A DNA stretch of 8,505 bases from Betaproteobacteria bacterium (lineage in GTDB: Bacteria > Pseudomonadota > Gammaproteobacteria > Burkholderiales > Casimicrobiaceae): positions 1-8,505 of the forward strand of contig VBCZ01000290.1 in assembly GCA_005889025.1 (NCBI GenBank). Reading direction: 5' to 3'. The notes under the pieces are model-generated. The model was given only the letters and a program-made list of their open reading frames with translations, was not told the origin of the DNA and made no database searches. Below are positions 1 to 6,092 of the stretch, piece by piece (within the stretch, counting starts at the first letter, position 1; each line of letters opens with the position of its first letter). The translations under genes were made by a program, and so were the position numbers.

Positions 1-1072
1 GACGTGCCCGACGTATCAATTGCTGGGCGACGAGCTGGACGGCCCGCGCGGTCGCATCTATCTCATCAAGCAAATGCTCGAGGGTGACCAGGTCAGCAGA
101 AAAACTCAGTTGCACCTCGATCGCTGCCTCACCTGCCGCAGTTGCGAAACCACCTGTCCCTCGGGGGTGCGCTATGGACGCCTCGTCGATGTCGGGCGCC
201 GCGTGCTCGAGCGCCAGGTTCCGAGACATGCAGCGGAGCGCATGAGTCGATGGCTGCTGAGGCAGGGTCTCACGCGCGGTCCATGGTTTCCCATGGCGCT
301 GTCGCTGGGACGATGGACAAGGCCATTGCTGCCGCGGGCGCTGGCGGCCAGAGTGCCTGCAAAGACGGAGGCGAAGCCATGGCCGCGCAGGCGACACGCC
401 CGGCGGATGCTCTCGCTCGGAGGCTGCGTGCAGCCGCACCTTGCGCCTGGAATCGATGCGGCTCTGGCGCGCGCTCTCGACCGCGTCGGCATTTCGCTCG
501 TTCAGGCATCGAAAGCGGGGTGCTGCGGCGCGCTGAGCGAGCACCTCGGGGCGCATGAGGAGGCGCTGCGATTAAGTGCGAGCGGCTGCGGCGCGGTGGT
601 CAAGGAGTACGGTCACCTGCTGCGCGACGATCCCGCGTATGCGGCAAAAGCGCGCCGCGTCGCCGAACTGTCGAGAGATCCGGTGGAAGTCATTGCCGGC
701 GAATGGAAACGCTTTGCGCCGCTGGTTGCCATGGATCACGGCCCGCTGCGCATCGCATTTCAGTCACCGTGCACACTGCAACATGGCTTGAAGCTCGCCG
801 GCCGCGTCGAGGAGATACTCGAGGCGATAGGATCCGAGCTCACTCCGGTGGCCGATCCGCATTTGTGCTGCGGGTCGGCGGGGGTCTATTCCATCCTGCA
901 ATCCGCGCTCTCGCAGCGGCTCAGGGCAAACAAGCTTGCCGCGCTCGAAGCCGGCGAACCGCAAGTAATCGCGACCGCAAATATCGGCTGCCTGGTCCAT
1001 ATCGCACAGGGAACCCGATTGCCGGTTCGCCACTGGCTCGAGGTCTTCGAGGCGCGCTTGCGCGACGGCTAG
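1..1072 (+). CDS. glcF: Glycolate oxidase iron-sulfur subunit GlcF (5' partial)
   Basis: This is the Fe-S electron-transfer subunit of the GlcDEF glycolate oxidase, which oxidises glycolate to glyoxylate at the membrane. The reading frame is open from base 2 and begins inside the first ferredoxin cluster (TCPTYQLLGDELDGPRGR), so about 33 N-terminal residues lie upstream. The second 4Fe-4S motif, CLTCRSCETTCP, is intact at about 125-160. Two CCG (heterodisulfide-reductase-like) blocks follow: GCVQPHLAP...GCCGALSEHL at about 420-550, and CTLQHGLKL...LCCGSAGVYS at about 768-890. The C-terminus (TANIGCLVHI...VRHWLEVFEA) matches the family. Compared with E. coli GlcF as I remember it, about 21 residues are missing in frame between EEALRL and SASGCG (about 566-577), where the family has a conserved NIDAWWP helix. 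The frame stays open. The thioesterase gene begins 2 nt after the stop, so the two are probably cotranscribed. Identity is very likely; whether this copy is active is uncertain because of the gap. Confidence 0.95.
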   Translation, partial: TCPTYQLLGDELDGPRGRIYLIKQMLEGDQVSRKTQLHLDRCLTCRSCETTCPSGVRYGRLVDVGRRVLERQVPRHAAERMSRWLLRQGLTRGPWFPMALSLGRWTRPLLPRALAARVPAKTEAKPWPRRRHARRMLSLGGCVQPHLAPGIDAALARALDRVGISLVQASKAGCCGALSEHLGAHEEALRLSASGCGAVVKEYGHLLRDDPAYAAKARRVAELSRDPVEVIAGEWKRFAPLVAMDHGPLRIAFQSPCTLQHGLKLAGRVEEILEAIGSELTPVADPHLCCGSAGVYSILQSALSQRLRANKLAALEAGEPQVIATANIGCLVHIAQGTRLPVRHWLEVFEARLRDG

Positions 1073-1074
1073 CC

Positions 1075-1515
1075 ATGGCCGTCTCCGCCGCCCTCTCCCG
1101 CAGCTACTACCGCCGCTTTCTCGCCATTCCCACGCGCTGGATGGACAACGATACCTACGGTCACGTCAACAACGTCGTTTTTTACGCGTATTTCGACACG
1201 GCGGTAAACGAGCATCTGATTCGCGAAGGCGGCCTGGACATACGCAACGGACCCACCATCGGCGTGGTGGTAGAGACCGCGTGTCGTTTTATGCGTCCTT
1301 TATCGTTTCCGGACATCATCGACGCAGGTCTGCGTGTCGCCAAGCTGGGCAACTCGTCGGTAGCCTATGACATCGGGTTGTTCCGCCACGGGCATGACGA
1401 AGCAGCGGCGACGGGGCGCTTCGTGCACGTCTGGATCGATCGATTGACGCGACGTCCGACGCCACTGCCACCGACGATTCGCGCAGCGCTTGAAGAGCTC
1501 GTGCACACCGAATGA
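1075..1515 (+). CDS. Acyl-CoA thioesterase, 4HBT/YbgC hotdog family
   Basis: This encodes a 146-residue cytoplasmic protein of the 4-hydroxybenzoyl-CoA thioesterase (YbgC-like) family, which hydrolyses acyl-CoA thioesters with a single hotdog domain acting as an oligomer. The family signature is clear at residues 21-41: RWMDNDTYGHVNNVVFYAYF, with the catalytic Asp region (D24/D26) and the G-H-V-N-N turn before the long hotdog helix. The downstream strands (VVVETACRFMRPLSFPDII, then SSVAYDIGLFRH) fit the fold, and the length is typical. I chose ATG 1075 because it lies directly upstream of the conserved start and just after the glcF stop; the Shine-Dalgarno sequence is weak. The open frame extends further upstream but there overlaps glcF in another frame. 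The gene is probably translated from the glcF transcript. The substrate cannot be read from the sequence; the link to glycolate metabolism is positional only. Confidence 0.9.
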   Translation: MAVSAALSRSYYRRFLAIPTRWMDNDTYGHVNNVVFYAYFDTAVNEHLIREGGLDIRNGPTIGVVVETACRFMRPLSFPDIIDAGLRVAKLGNSSVAYDIGLFRHGHDEAAATGRFVHVWIDRLTRRPTPLPPTIRAALEELVHTE

Positions 1516-2000
1516 GCACCGCCGCGGACTTGAGCTTTGCGCCCATGGGCCCGTCCACGCAGGATGCGGCCGGCGAGCTTCTTGGCGCCTTTCTCGCCAA
1601 CGATCGGCATTATCGGGCGTCGAGCGCCGCGTATGGCGACGAGGGCGAGCCTGCGCTTCATCGCGCTCTCGCGCTTTTTCTCGCTCGCCCGGAAATCGGC
1701 TGCGTCTGGCTCGCGCATCGAAAAGGTGTTGCCGTCGGTGCGTGCGTGGTGTGCTACGCGATCTCGACATCTCGCGGAGCACTCGTGGCCAAGCTCGACG
1801 ATGTCACCGTGCGCGCCGATGCGCAAGGCCAGGGCGTGGGTGCCGCGATGCTCGAAGCGCTCGCGCGTTGGCTGCGGGCGCGGGGCGTGACCCGAATCGA
1901 TAGCGCCTGTCACCGAGGCAACGCCGGCGCATGGCGCTTCTATCAGCGGCTCGGTTTCGTTCCGCTCGACGAGGAAAGAATCGCGTTGGCGCTGGACTAG
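1512..2000 (+). CDS. GNAT-family N-acetyltransferase
   Basis: This encodes a 162-residue cytoplasmic acetyltransferase that would transfer an acetyl group from acetyl-CoA to an unidentified amine. The acetyl-CoA pyrophosphate loop is clear at about residues 96-113 (DDVTVRADAQGQGVGAAM, the Q/R-x-x-G-x-G/A motif A). Motif B follows at about 134-151 (HRGNAGAWRFYQRLGFVP), with the N, Y and GF positions usual for the superfamily. The N-terminal half is less conserved, as is normal for substrate-specific regions. ATG 1512 overlaps the thioesterase stop as ATGA, a layout typical of translational coupling, so this is the third gene of the glcF run. It ends 38 bp from the convergent envZ stop, and I see no hairpin-plus-T-tract terminator between them. 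The family call is secure; the substrate is unknown. Confidence 0.9.
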   Translation: MSTAADLSFAPMGPSTQDAAGELLGAFLANDRHYRASSAAYGDEGEPALHRALALFLARPEIGCVWLAHRKGVAVGACVVCYAISTSRGALVAKLDDVTVRADAQGQGVGAAMLEALARWLRARGVTRIDSACHRGNAGAWRFYQRLGFVPLDEERIALALD

Positions 2001-2038
2001 TGCGGGAAATCAGGAGTCCGCCGAATATTTCTTAGTCG

Positions 2039-3358
2039 TCACCGCCCGGGCTCGTTGCCGAGGGGAATGATGACACGCGCGAGCGCACCTCCGCCCTCGC
2101 GCGGGAGCAGGTCGAAGCTGCCGCCGTGCATCCGGGCGATTCGATCGACGATGGCGAGTCCCAGCCCCGCGCCGGCGGCGCCCGAGCGCGCCGGCTCGCC
2201 CCGCGTGAACGGGCGCTTCAGCCGCTCGACCTGGTCCACCGGTATGCCCTGGCCGCGGTCCGAGATCTCGAGTACGACCGCGTCCGGCGCGCGGCGCGTC
2301 GTGACGTCCACCGGCGGCGCGCCGTAGCGCAGCGCATTGTCGATCAGGTTCACGATCAAGCGTGACATCGCCGTTGGACGCAACGCTACCATCGGGATCT
2401 CTCCCGCCGCGAAGCGCACGTCCCCTCCGCCACGCCGATAACGTTCCACGACGTCCGCGACGATGTCGTTCAATCCCCGGGGTTCGAGCGGCGCGTCGCG
2501 CTGATCGCGTGCAAAGTCGAGAAACTGGCTGATGATCTTGTCTATTTCCTCGATGTCGCCCACCATCGCCGCGCGCTCGCGCTCGTCTCGTGTGCCCACC
2601 TCGACCGCAAGGCGCAACCGCGATAACGGCGTTCGCAGATCATGCGATACGCCGGCCAGCAGCAAGGCGCGGTCCTGTTCGGCTTGATGCAGGCTCGCGA
2701 GCATCTGATTGAACCCTCGATTCAAGCTGACGATCTCCGAGGGACCCGTTTCGGGCAGAGGCGCCGGTGACTGGCCTCTGCCGACATTGGACACCGCGTC
2801 GCTGAGCTGCCGCAGTGGCCTGGCGAGGTATCGTGCAAAAGCAAACGCGCTCGCGAGCAATACGACCAGAGCGATCAGGCTCCACTCCACCGCGCGCGAT
2901 TGCGCGTCGTCACCCGGCCGCGGCGTAAGTTGGAAACCGGCCCAATAGGCGTGTTCTCCCGCCTGCAGCTTGATCCACAGGAGCTGCAGACGCGGCTGGA
3001 TGCGCACCTCGGTTTGCGGACCCAGCTCGGCTTTCAGCCGCTCCTGCAGCTCGAGCAGCACGCGGTTTTGTGGTTGACCTCCGACGAATCTGCGCTCGTC
3101 GGCGGGCACGATTCGCGCTTGGTAGACCTCGCCGAACTGCGCAAGCGTCGCGCTGGTTGCAGTGGGGGCGGCCGCTGCAAGGCCTGCCCGGAGCGCCTTG
3201 AGCTGAACGATCTTGGTGTCGCTGAATTGGCGCGCGAGCAGCGCCGCGCGGTCCTGGCGGAACAGATAGATCGCCGTCGCCTGACTGACGAGAATGACCA
3301 GAAGAAGCAGGAGAGCGAGCCGGCCGAACAGCGACCGCGGCCAGAGTCTTATCGTCAA
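2039..3358 (-). CDS. envZ: EnvZ-type sensor histidine kinase
   Basis: This is an inner-membrane sensor kinase of 439 residues that would autophosphorylate on His and pass the phosphate to OmpR. Order of parts: TM1 at about 10-32 (GRLALLLLLVILVSQA), a periplasmic region at about 33-157, TM2 at about 158-178 (SLIALVVLLASAFAFA), a HAMP linker (RYLARPLRQLSDAV), and a HisKA H-box GVSHDLRTPLSRLRLAVE with H239. The ATPase domain has an N-box (NLIDNALRYG, 337-346), a G1 box (DRGQG, 367-371), an F-type segment (RPFTRGEPAR) and a G2 box (GAGLGLAIV, about 396). All catalytic boxes are present. The H-box closely resembles that of E. coli EnvZ. I place the start at TTG 3358, whose TTGA overlaps the ompR stop by 4 nt and which puts TM1 at the N-terminus as usual. 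A GTG at 3430 would add 24 basic residues lying inside ompR. The stimulus cannot be read from the sequence. Confidence 0.93.
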   Translation of the reverse strand: MTIRLWPRSLFGRLALLLLLVILVSQATAIYLFRQDRAALLARQFSDTKIVQLKALRAGLAAAAPTATSATLAQFGEVYQARIVPADERRFVGGQPQNRVLLELQERLKAELGPQTEVRIQPRLQLLWIKLQAGEHAYWAGFQLTPRPGDDAQSRAVEWSLIALVVLLASAFAFARYLARPLRQLSDAVSNVGRGQSPAPLPETGPSEIVSLNRGFNQMLASLHQAEQDRALLLAGVSHDLRTPLSRLRLAVEVGTRDERERAAMVGDIEEIDKIISQFLDFARDQRDAPLEPRGLNDIVADVVERYRRGGGDVRFAAGEIPMVALRPTAMSRLIVNLIDNALRYGAPPVDVTTRRAPDAVVLEISDRGQGIPVDQVERLKRPFTRGEPARSGAAGAGLGLAIVDRIARMHGGSFDLLPREGGGALARVIIPLGNEPGR

Positions 3359-4107
3359 CTTCCGGTTGCGTCCGTCGCCGGCGCCTCGGTTGTTACTTCG
3401 TCGGGCACGAAGACATATCCGAAGCCCCACACGGTCTGGATATAGCGCGGAGCGGATGGATCGGGCTCGATCAGCTTGCGCAGGCGCGAAACCTGCACAT
3501 CGATGGCTCGATCGAACACGTCATGATCGCGCCCGCGGGCGAGCAACATCAGCTTCTCGCGCGCCAAGGGCTGTCGCGGATGCATCGCCAGCACCTTCAA
3601 CAAGCCGAATTCGCCCGTCGTCAACGCGATGGTCGTATCACCTCGCGTGAGCGTGCGCGTCGCAAGGTCAAGCCGATACGGGCCGAACGAGATCTTGCCG
3701 TCGGCGGCAGGCGCGCCGGGGGCGAGCCGCTCAGTTTGTCGCCGCAATACCGCGTGGATGCGCGCGACCAGCTCGCGTGGATTGAACGGCTTGGGGAGGT
3801 AATCGTCTGCGCCCATTTCCAGTCCCACGATGCGGTCGATGTCCTCGCCCTTCGCGGTGAGCATGATCACAGGAACCATCTCGCCGGAGCCGCGCAGACG
3901 TCGGCAGATCGCCAGGCCATCCTCGCCAGGGAGCATCAGATCGAGCACGAGCAAGTGCGGTGGATCGCGCTGCAGCTTTTTGTCGAGATCCCTCGCGTCG
4001 GCGAGGGCCTGGACCTGGAAGCCCTGATCGCTCAGGTAGCGCACCAGGAGATCGCGCAACCTGGCGTCGTCGTCGATCACGAGGATCTTGGGATTGACCT
4101 GTTTCAT
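3355..4107 (-). CDS. ompR: OmpR-family response regulator
   Basis: This is a cytoplasmic DNA-binding response regulator of 250 residues and the partner of the adjacent EnvZ. The receiver domain spans about 6-122, with acidic D12-D14, phospho-acceptor D56 (LVLDLMLPGEDG), T84, Y103 and K106 (DDYLPKPFNPREL). The winged-helix effector domain spans about 140-238 (TTGEFGLLKVL, then AIDVQVSRLRKLIE and RYIQTVWGFGYVFVPD). It matches E. coli OmpR almost end to end as I remember it, with a short extra C-terminal tail ending in DATGS. The start at ATG 4107 aligns with the family N-terminus, although the Shine-Dalgarno is weak: the preceding bases are A-rich rather than G-rich. envZ overlaps its 3' end. 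The upstream region carries a 46-bp palindrome and GTTACA words that could be its own binding sites. Confidence 0.95.
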   Translation of the reverse strand: MKQVNPKILVIDDDARLRDLLVRYLSDQGFQVQALADARDLDKKLQRDPPHLLVLDLMLPGEDGLAICRRLRGSGEMVPVIMLTAKGEDIDRIVGLEMGADDYLPKPFNPRELVARIHAVLRRQTERLAPGAPAADGKISFGPYRLDLATRTLTRGDTTIALTTGEFGLLKVLAMHPRQPLAREKLMLLARGRDHDVFDRAIDVQVSRLRKLIEPDPSAPRYIQTVWGFGYVFVPDEVTTEAPATDATGS

Positions 4108-4130
4108 GTTTTTTATCGTACCGCCCGAGC

Positions 4131-4160
4131 ATGATATGCCCGACCCGCGTTGTGACGAAT
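4131..4160 (-). promoter_or_regulatory. Possible ompR promoter
   Basis: On the minus strand a TATCAT hexamer (4136 down to 4131) matches the -10 consensus at 5 of 6 positions and would start transcription at about 4124, giving a leader of roughly 17 nt. No good -35 is present at the right distance. The -35 position falls inside the left arm of the 4151-4196 palindrome, which would suit an activated or autoregulated promoter. Read by eye only. Confidence 0.3.
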
Positions 4161-4196
4161 TGTAACGCCGCCCATGCGGCGCAACGATTCGTTACA
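4151..4196. repeat. 46-bp imperfect palindrome in the ompR/spy-like divergent region
   Basis: Arms 4151-4171 and 4176-4196 flank a CCAT centre. Of 21 opposed positions, 17 are Watson-Crick, 2 are G-T and 2 are mismatched (4164/4183 and 4165/4182). The central CGCCGC/GCGGCG pair is perfect. The same stretch also contains a 12-bp near-direct repeat, ACGAATTGTAAC (4155-4166) and ACGATTCGTTAC (4184-4195), 29 bp apart. There is no T-tract, so it is not a terminator. It lies just upstream of the possible ompR -10 and is best read as an operator or a cruciform-prone site. The protein that binds it is not known from the sequence. Confidence 0.55.
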
Positions 4197-4289
4197 CACG
4201 GGCACCGGGATTTGCGAATAAACGCGACCATAATGCGTTCAAAGGGTCGGATGCGCTGTTGCCGATTGTCCGGCAAGCGCTGATGGAGT

Positions 4290-4343
4290 GTTACAAAAGG
4301 GCGCCTTCGGGCAATGATTGCGCAACACGCGGTGCACTATGAT
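4290..4343 (+). promoter_or_regulatory. Possible activator-dependent promoter of the spy-like gene
   Basis: TATGAT at 4338-4343 matches the -10 consensus at 5 of 6 positions and would start transcription at about 4350, leaving a leader of about 60 nt. No recognisable -35 lies 16-18 bp upstream; that position is partly taken by the perfect palindrome TTGCGCAA (4318-4325). A GTTACA word at 4290-4295 sits about 57 bp upstream of the predicted start, a usual distance for an OmpR-class activator. GTTACA also occurs at 4191-4196, and inverted at 4161-4166. In E. coli, OmpR-family sites contain GTTACA-like words; applying that here is inference. Confidence 0.35.
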
Positions 4344-4410
4344 TGAACTGTCCGCCACGCCATCGGGCGAGGCGCCACCGACGGATTAATTTGATCGAAA
4401 GGTTGGTCCA

Positions 4411-4923
4411 ATGAAACGGATTCTCTCTTCAGGACTCTCTGAGCTGGTGCTTATCGCGACGACCGTCGTTGCCCTTGCTGTCGGGGTCTTGGGCGTGGCT
4501 TCCTCCGCATTGGCGCAGCCGCATCGCGCCGCGGGGATGCACGCGTTCGGCGATCCTTTCGCGGCGATTGCAGCAGTAAAGACGCAGCTTGCTCTCAACG
4601 ATGCGCAACAAGCGCAATGGGACAGTGCCGTCGCGCAAAGCAAGGCAGCGCATCAGACGGCACGCGCCAACTTGGCTCAGCTCAAGACTGCAACACAGGC
4701 GGAGCTTGCGAAGCCGGCGCCGGACCTGGCGGCGCTCGCGGCGCTCGCCGACGACGTGCAGCAGCAAAACATGGCCGCGCGCAAGACGGCAAGGAACGCC
4801 TGGCTCGCGCTTTACTCGACGTTCACGCCGGAGCAGAAGACCATTGTGCGCGATGCCATTCAGGCCAAGCTGGATCGCATGGCCGCATTCCGCGCCCATC
4901 TCCGAGAGCGGCTCGCGCCCTGA
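4411..4923 (+). CDS. Spy/CpxP-like periplasmic protein (LTxxQ family)
   Basis: This encodes a 170-residue precursor. The N-terminus has a basic start (MKR), a hydrophobic core at about 12-30 and a likely signal peptidase I site after A35 (SSALA|QPH), so the protein should be periplasmic. The mature part is Ala/Gln-rich, almost entirely helical in character, and carries two degenerate LTxxQ-type motifs: LALNDAQQAQW (60-70) and FTPEQKTIV (138-146). That pattern fits Spy/CpxP-like proteins, which act as ATP-independent chaperones or stress modulators in the envelope. The start at ATG 4411 is preceded by GAAAGG (4397-4402). A strong intrinsic terminator follows 52 nt after the stop, so the gene is probably monocistronic. 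It is divergent from ompR/envZ with a shared regulatory region, suggesting control by that system. The family call is good; the exact role (chaperone or inhibitor) is open. Confidence 0.82.
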   Translation: MKRILSSGLSELVLIATTVVALAVGVLGVASSALAQPHRAAGMHAFGDPFAAIAAVKTQLALNDAQQAQWDSAVAQSKAAHQTARANLAQLKTATQAELAKPAPDLAALAALADDVQQQNMAARKTARNAWLALYSTFTPEQKTIVRDAIQAKLDRMAAFRAHLRERLAP

Positions 4924-4974
4924 CGGCAGGTGCAACGCAATCTCCGCCGGCCTCGCAGTTTCCGGCGATCCCCA

Positions 4975-5001
4975 CCCGGCCGGCACGGCCGGGTTTTTTT
5001 T
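4975..5001 (+). terminator. Intrinsic terminator of the spy-like gene
   Basis: CCCGGCC (4975-4981) and GGCCGGG (4987-4993) form a perfect 7-bp GC stem with a 5-nt loop, followed directly by eight T (4994-5001). It lies 52 nt past the stop codon on the same strand. Confidence 0.92.
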
Positions 5002-5079
5002 CTTCGGATCAAGCGATTGCCCGTAAGGGGCGGGACCTGCTGTGGCTCCGATCACCGCCTGACCGGCCGACGAACGGCA

Positions 5080-5108
5080 TTGCACACGTTCCGGCAAGGG
5101 GGAACAAT
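5080..5108 (+). promoter_or_regulatory. Candidate promoter of an orphan small RNA
   Basis: TTGCAC (5080-5085) and AACAAT (5103-5108) are separated by exactly 17 bp and match the -35 and -10 consensus at 3 and 4 of 6 positions. The predicted start is about 5115. It lies past the spy-like terminator and before a second terminator with no protein gene between. The match is modest on its own; the context is what makes it worth noting. Confidence 0.35.
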
Positions 5109-5114
5109 GCTGAT

Positions 5115-5265
5115 GTCATAACAGCGTCAGACTCGGCCGGACACCGAACGCGGTCTCCTCCGACGTTGGGTTGTGATTGCAGACCGGGTTTACCCCCCGA
5201 CCTTTACAGGTCACCCCAAATCCGGTTTGTCCTCCAGGCGCCCTCTCCATGGGGCGCTTTTTTTT
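5115..5265 (+). ncRNA. Candidate structured small RNA, about 150 nt
   Basis: This is a non-coding stretch between two plus-strand intrinsic terminators that folds well by eye. Helix 1: CAGCGTC (5122-5128) pairs with GACGTTG (5162-5168, one G-U), enclosing AGAC/GTCT and TCGG/CCGA pairs. Helix 2: CAGACCGGGTTT (5180-5191) pairs over all 12 positions with AAATCCGGTTTG (5218-5229), using two G-U pairs. It encloses an inner hairpin, GACCT-TTAC-AGGTC (5199-5212), flanked by unpaired ACCCCCC (5192-5198) and ACCCC (5213-5217). Helix 3 is the terminator at 5238-5265. The G-U pairs and the T-tract both point to plus-strand RNA. The C-rich strands could pair with Shine-Dalgarno sequences, so a trans-acting regulator is one possibility. 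It is not a cis riboswitch for a neighbour: the next gene is convergent. I do not recognise it as a known RNA family. The 5' end is inferred from the candidate promoter and is uncertain. Confidence 0.55.
5238..5265 (+). terminator. Intrinsic terminator ending the candidate small RNA
   Basis: GCGCCC (5238-5243) and GGGCGC (5252-5257) form a perfect 6-bp stem around an 8-nt loop, followed by eight T (5258-5265). The orientation is plus, yet no plus-strand protein gene lies between it and the terminator at 4975-5001, so it implies its own short transcript or a back-up stop for read-through. Confidence 0.85.
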
Positions 5266-5344
5266 CTTCCGGTTTGTCTCGAAAACCTCATCGGCGCATT
5301 TTCCTTGCGAAGCAATTCCGTGTTCGGGCACCGCCGGCGGTCGA

Positions 5345-5380
5345 TGAGAACTTGGAATCTCGACTCTCCCGCCGTTCTCA
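5345..5380. repeat. Inverted repeat over the 3' end of the LuxR-type regulator gene
   Basis: TGAGAAC (5345-5351) and GTTCTCA (5374-5380) are perfect 7-bp arms 22 bp apart; the right arm covers the stop codon of the minus-strand regulator. It could form a 3' hairpin in that mRNA, but no U-tract follows in the minus direction, so I do not call it an intrinsic terminator. Confidence 0.3.
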
Positions 5381-6037
5381 GCGCGCGCGGATACTCGGCG
5401 CCTCGAGGCGCACCCCTCGGCGAGCGAGCTCTATTACCACCTGCGTGCGGGTATGAACGTTGAGTGCGCGAAGTATGGCGCTAACGTGAACCTTGACGGT
5501 TCCTTCGGAAAGCCGCAGGTCCCGGCAGATGAGCTTGTTCGGCTTGCCTTGCACGAGCAGCTTGAGGACGTCGGCCTGACGCAAGGTAAGACCGAGCTCC
5601 TCTGGCCGGGCCGCGGGCCGGTTGCGGAAGCCCGCGACCTCGCCGGTCGAGCGTTCGCTTGGCACGTAGATGCCGCCGGAGAGTACCAACCGCAGCGCAT
5701 CGATGAGGATGCGGGCGTTGGCGGTCTTCGGGATGAATCCCATCGCGCCCCGGTCGAGCGCTGCTTCGATAGTTGCCCGATCGTGAGTCGCCGAAAGCAC
5801 CAGCACCGGTATATCGGGCCATTCGCTGCGCAACTCCGCGAGCAGCTCGAAACCATCCTGCCCCGGCAGCGCTAGATCAAGGAGCGCCAGGTCGATATCC
5901 GGATGGCGCGGAAGCGCAGCATGCGCATCCGACGCGTCGAAGGCTTGAACGAGGCTGACCTCGGGATCCAGCTCGACGAGCACGTGCGCCAGCGCTTCCT
6001 GAATGAGCGGATGATCGTCTATGACGAGAATCTTCAT
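5378..6037 (-). CDS. NarL/LuxR-family response regulator (orphan)
   Basis: This encodes a 219-residue cytoplasmic transcription regulator. The receiver domain covers about 1-118, with acidic D7/D8, phospho-acceptor D54 (LALLDLALPGQDG), S82 and K104 (GFIPKTANARIL). A LuxR-type helix-turn-helix spans about 148-211 (LTLRQADVLKLLVQGKPNK, then RLSEGTVKVHVSAILRALNV), with the recognition helix around T180-L192. The start at ATG 6037 gives the standard MKILVIDDHP beginning and has a strong Shine-Dalgarno (GGGGG, 4 nt upstream). An ATG 45 nt further upstream would add 15 residues that no receiver domain needs. No histidine kinase gene is adjacent, so its partner is elsewhere or it acts alone. It is divergent from the SYLF protein gene, a possible target by position only. 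Family confidence is high; regulon and signal are unknown. Confidence 0.92.
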   Translation of the reverse strand: MKILVIDDHPLIQEALAHVLVELDPEVSLVQAFDASDAHAALPRHPDIDLALLDLALPGQDGFELLAELRSEWPDIPVLVLSATHDRATIEAALDRGAMGFIPKTANARILIDALRLVLSGGIYVPSERSTGEVAGFRNRPAARPEELGLTLRQADVLKLLVQGKPNKLICRDLRLSEGTVKVHVSAILRALNVHTRTQVVIELARRGVRLEAPSIRAR

Positions 6038-6061
6038 CTGTCCCCCTAGACCGTGAAGATG

Positions 6062-6081
6062 TGCACGCGAATGTGCGTGCA
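6062..6081 (-). promoter_or_regulatory. Hairpin in the leader of the LuxR-type regulator
   Basis: GCACGC (6063-6068) and GCGTGC (6075-6080) are perfect arms around a 6-nt loop, extended by a T-A pair to 7 bp. The hairpin lies about 24 nt upstream of the start codon and just downstream of the predicted transcription start, so it would sit in the 5' untranslated region. It may be an operator or an mRNA structure; the sequence does not decide. Confidence 0.35.
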
Positions 6082-6092
6082 TTAGTTAGGTC

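Noticed and set aside
5107..5121. A 4-codon open frame (MLMS) preceded by a strong AAGGGGG
   Set aside because: It overlaps the candidate -10 hexamer and would lie upstream of the predicted transcript start. A four-codon peptide cannot be supported by sequence alone.
5116..5331. Minus-strand open frame of 71 codons in the spy-luxR gap
   Set aside because: Its poly-Lys run is just the reverse of a terminator T-tract. It lies opposite the candidate small RNA and has no recognisable domain.
4617..5456. Long plus-strand open frame (279 codons) across the spy-like gene and the intergenic region
   Set aside because: It runs through both intrinsic terminators, shows no family similarity I recognise, and is a GC-rich shadow of the spy-like gene in another frame.
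6038..6082. Longer start (ATG 6082) for the LuxR-type regulator
   Set aside because: The internal ATG at 6037 has a strong GGGGG ribosome binding site and gives the standard receiver start MKILVIDD; the extension falls on the leader hairpin.
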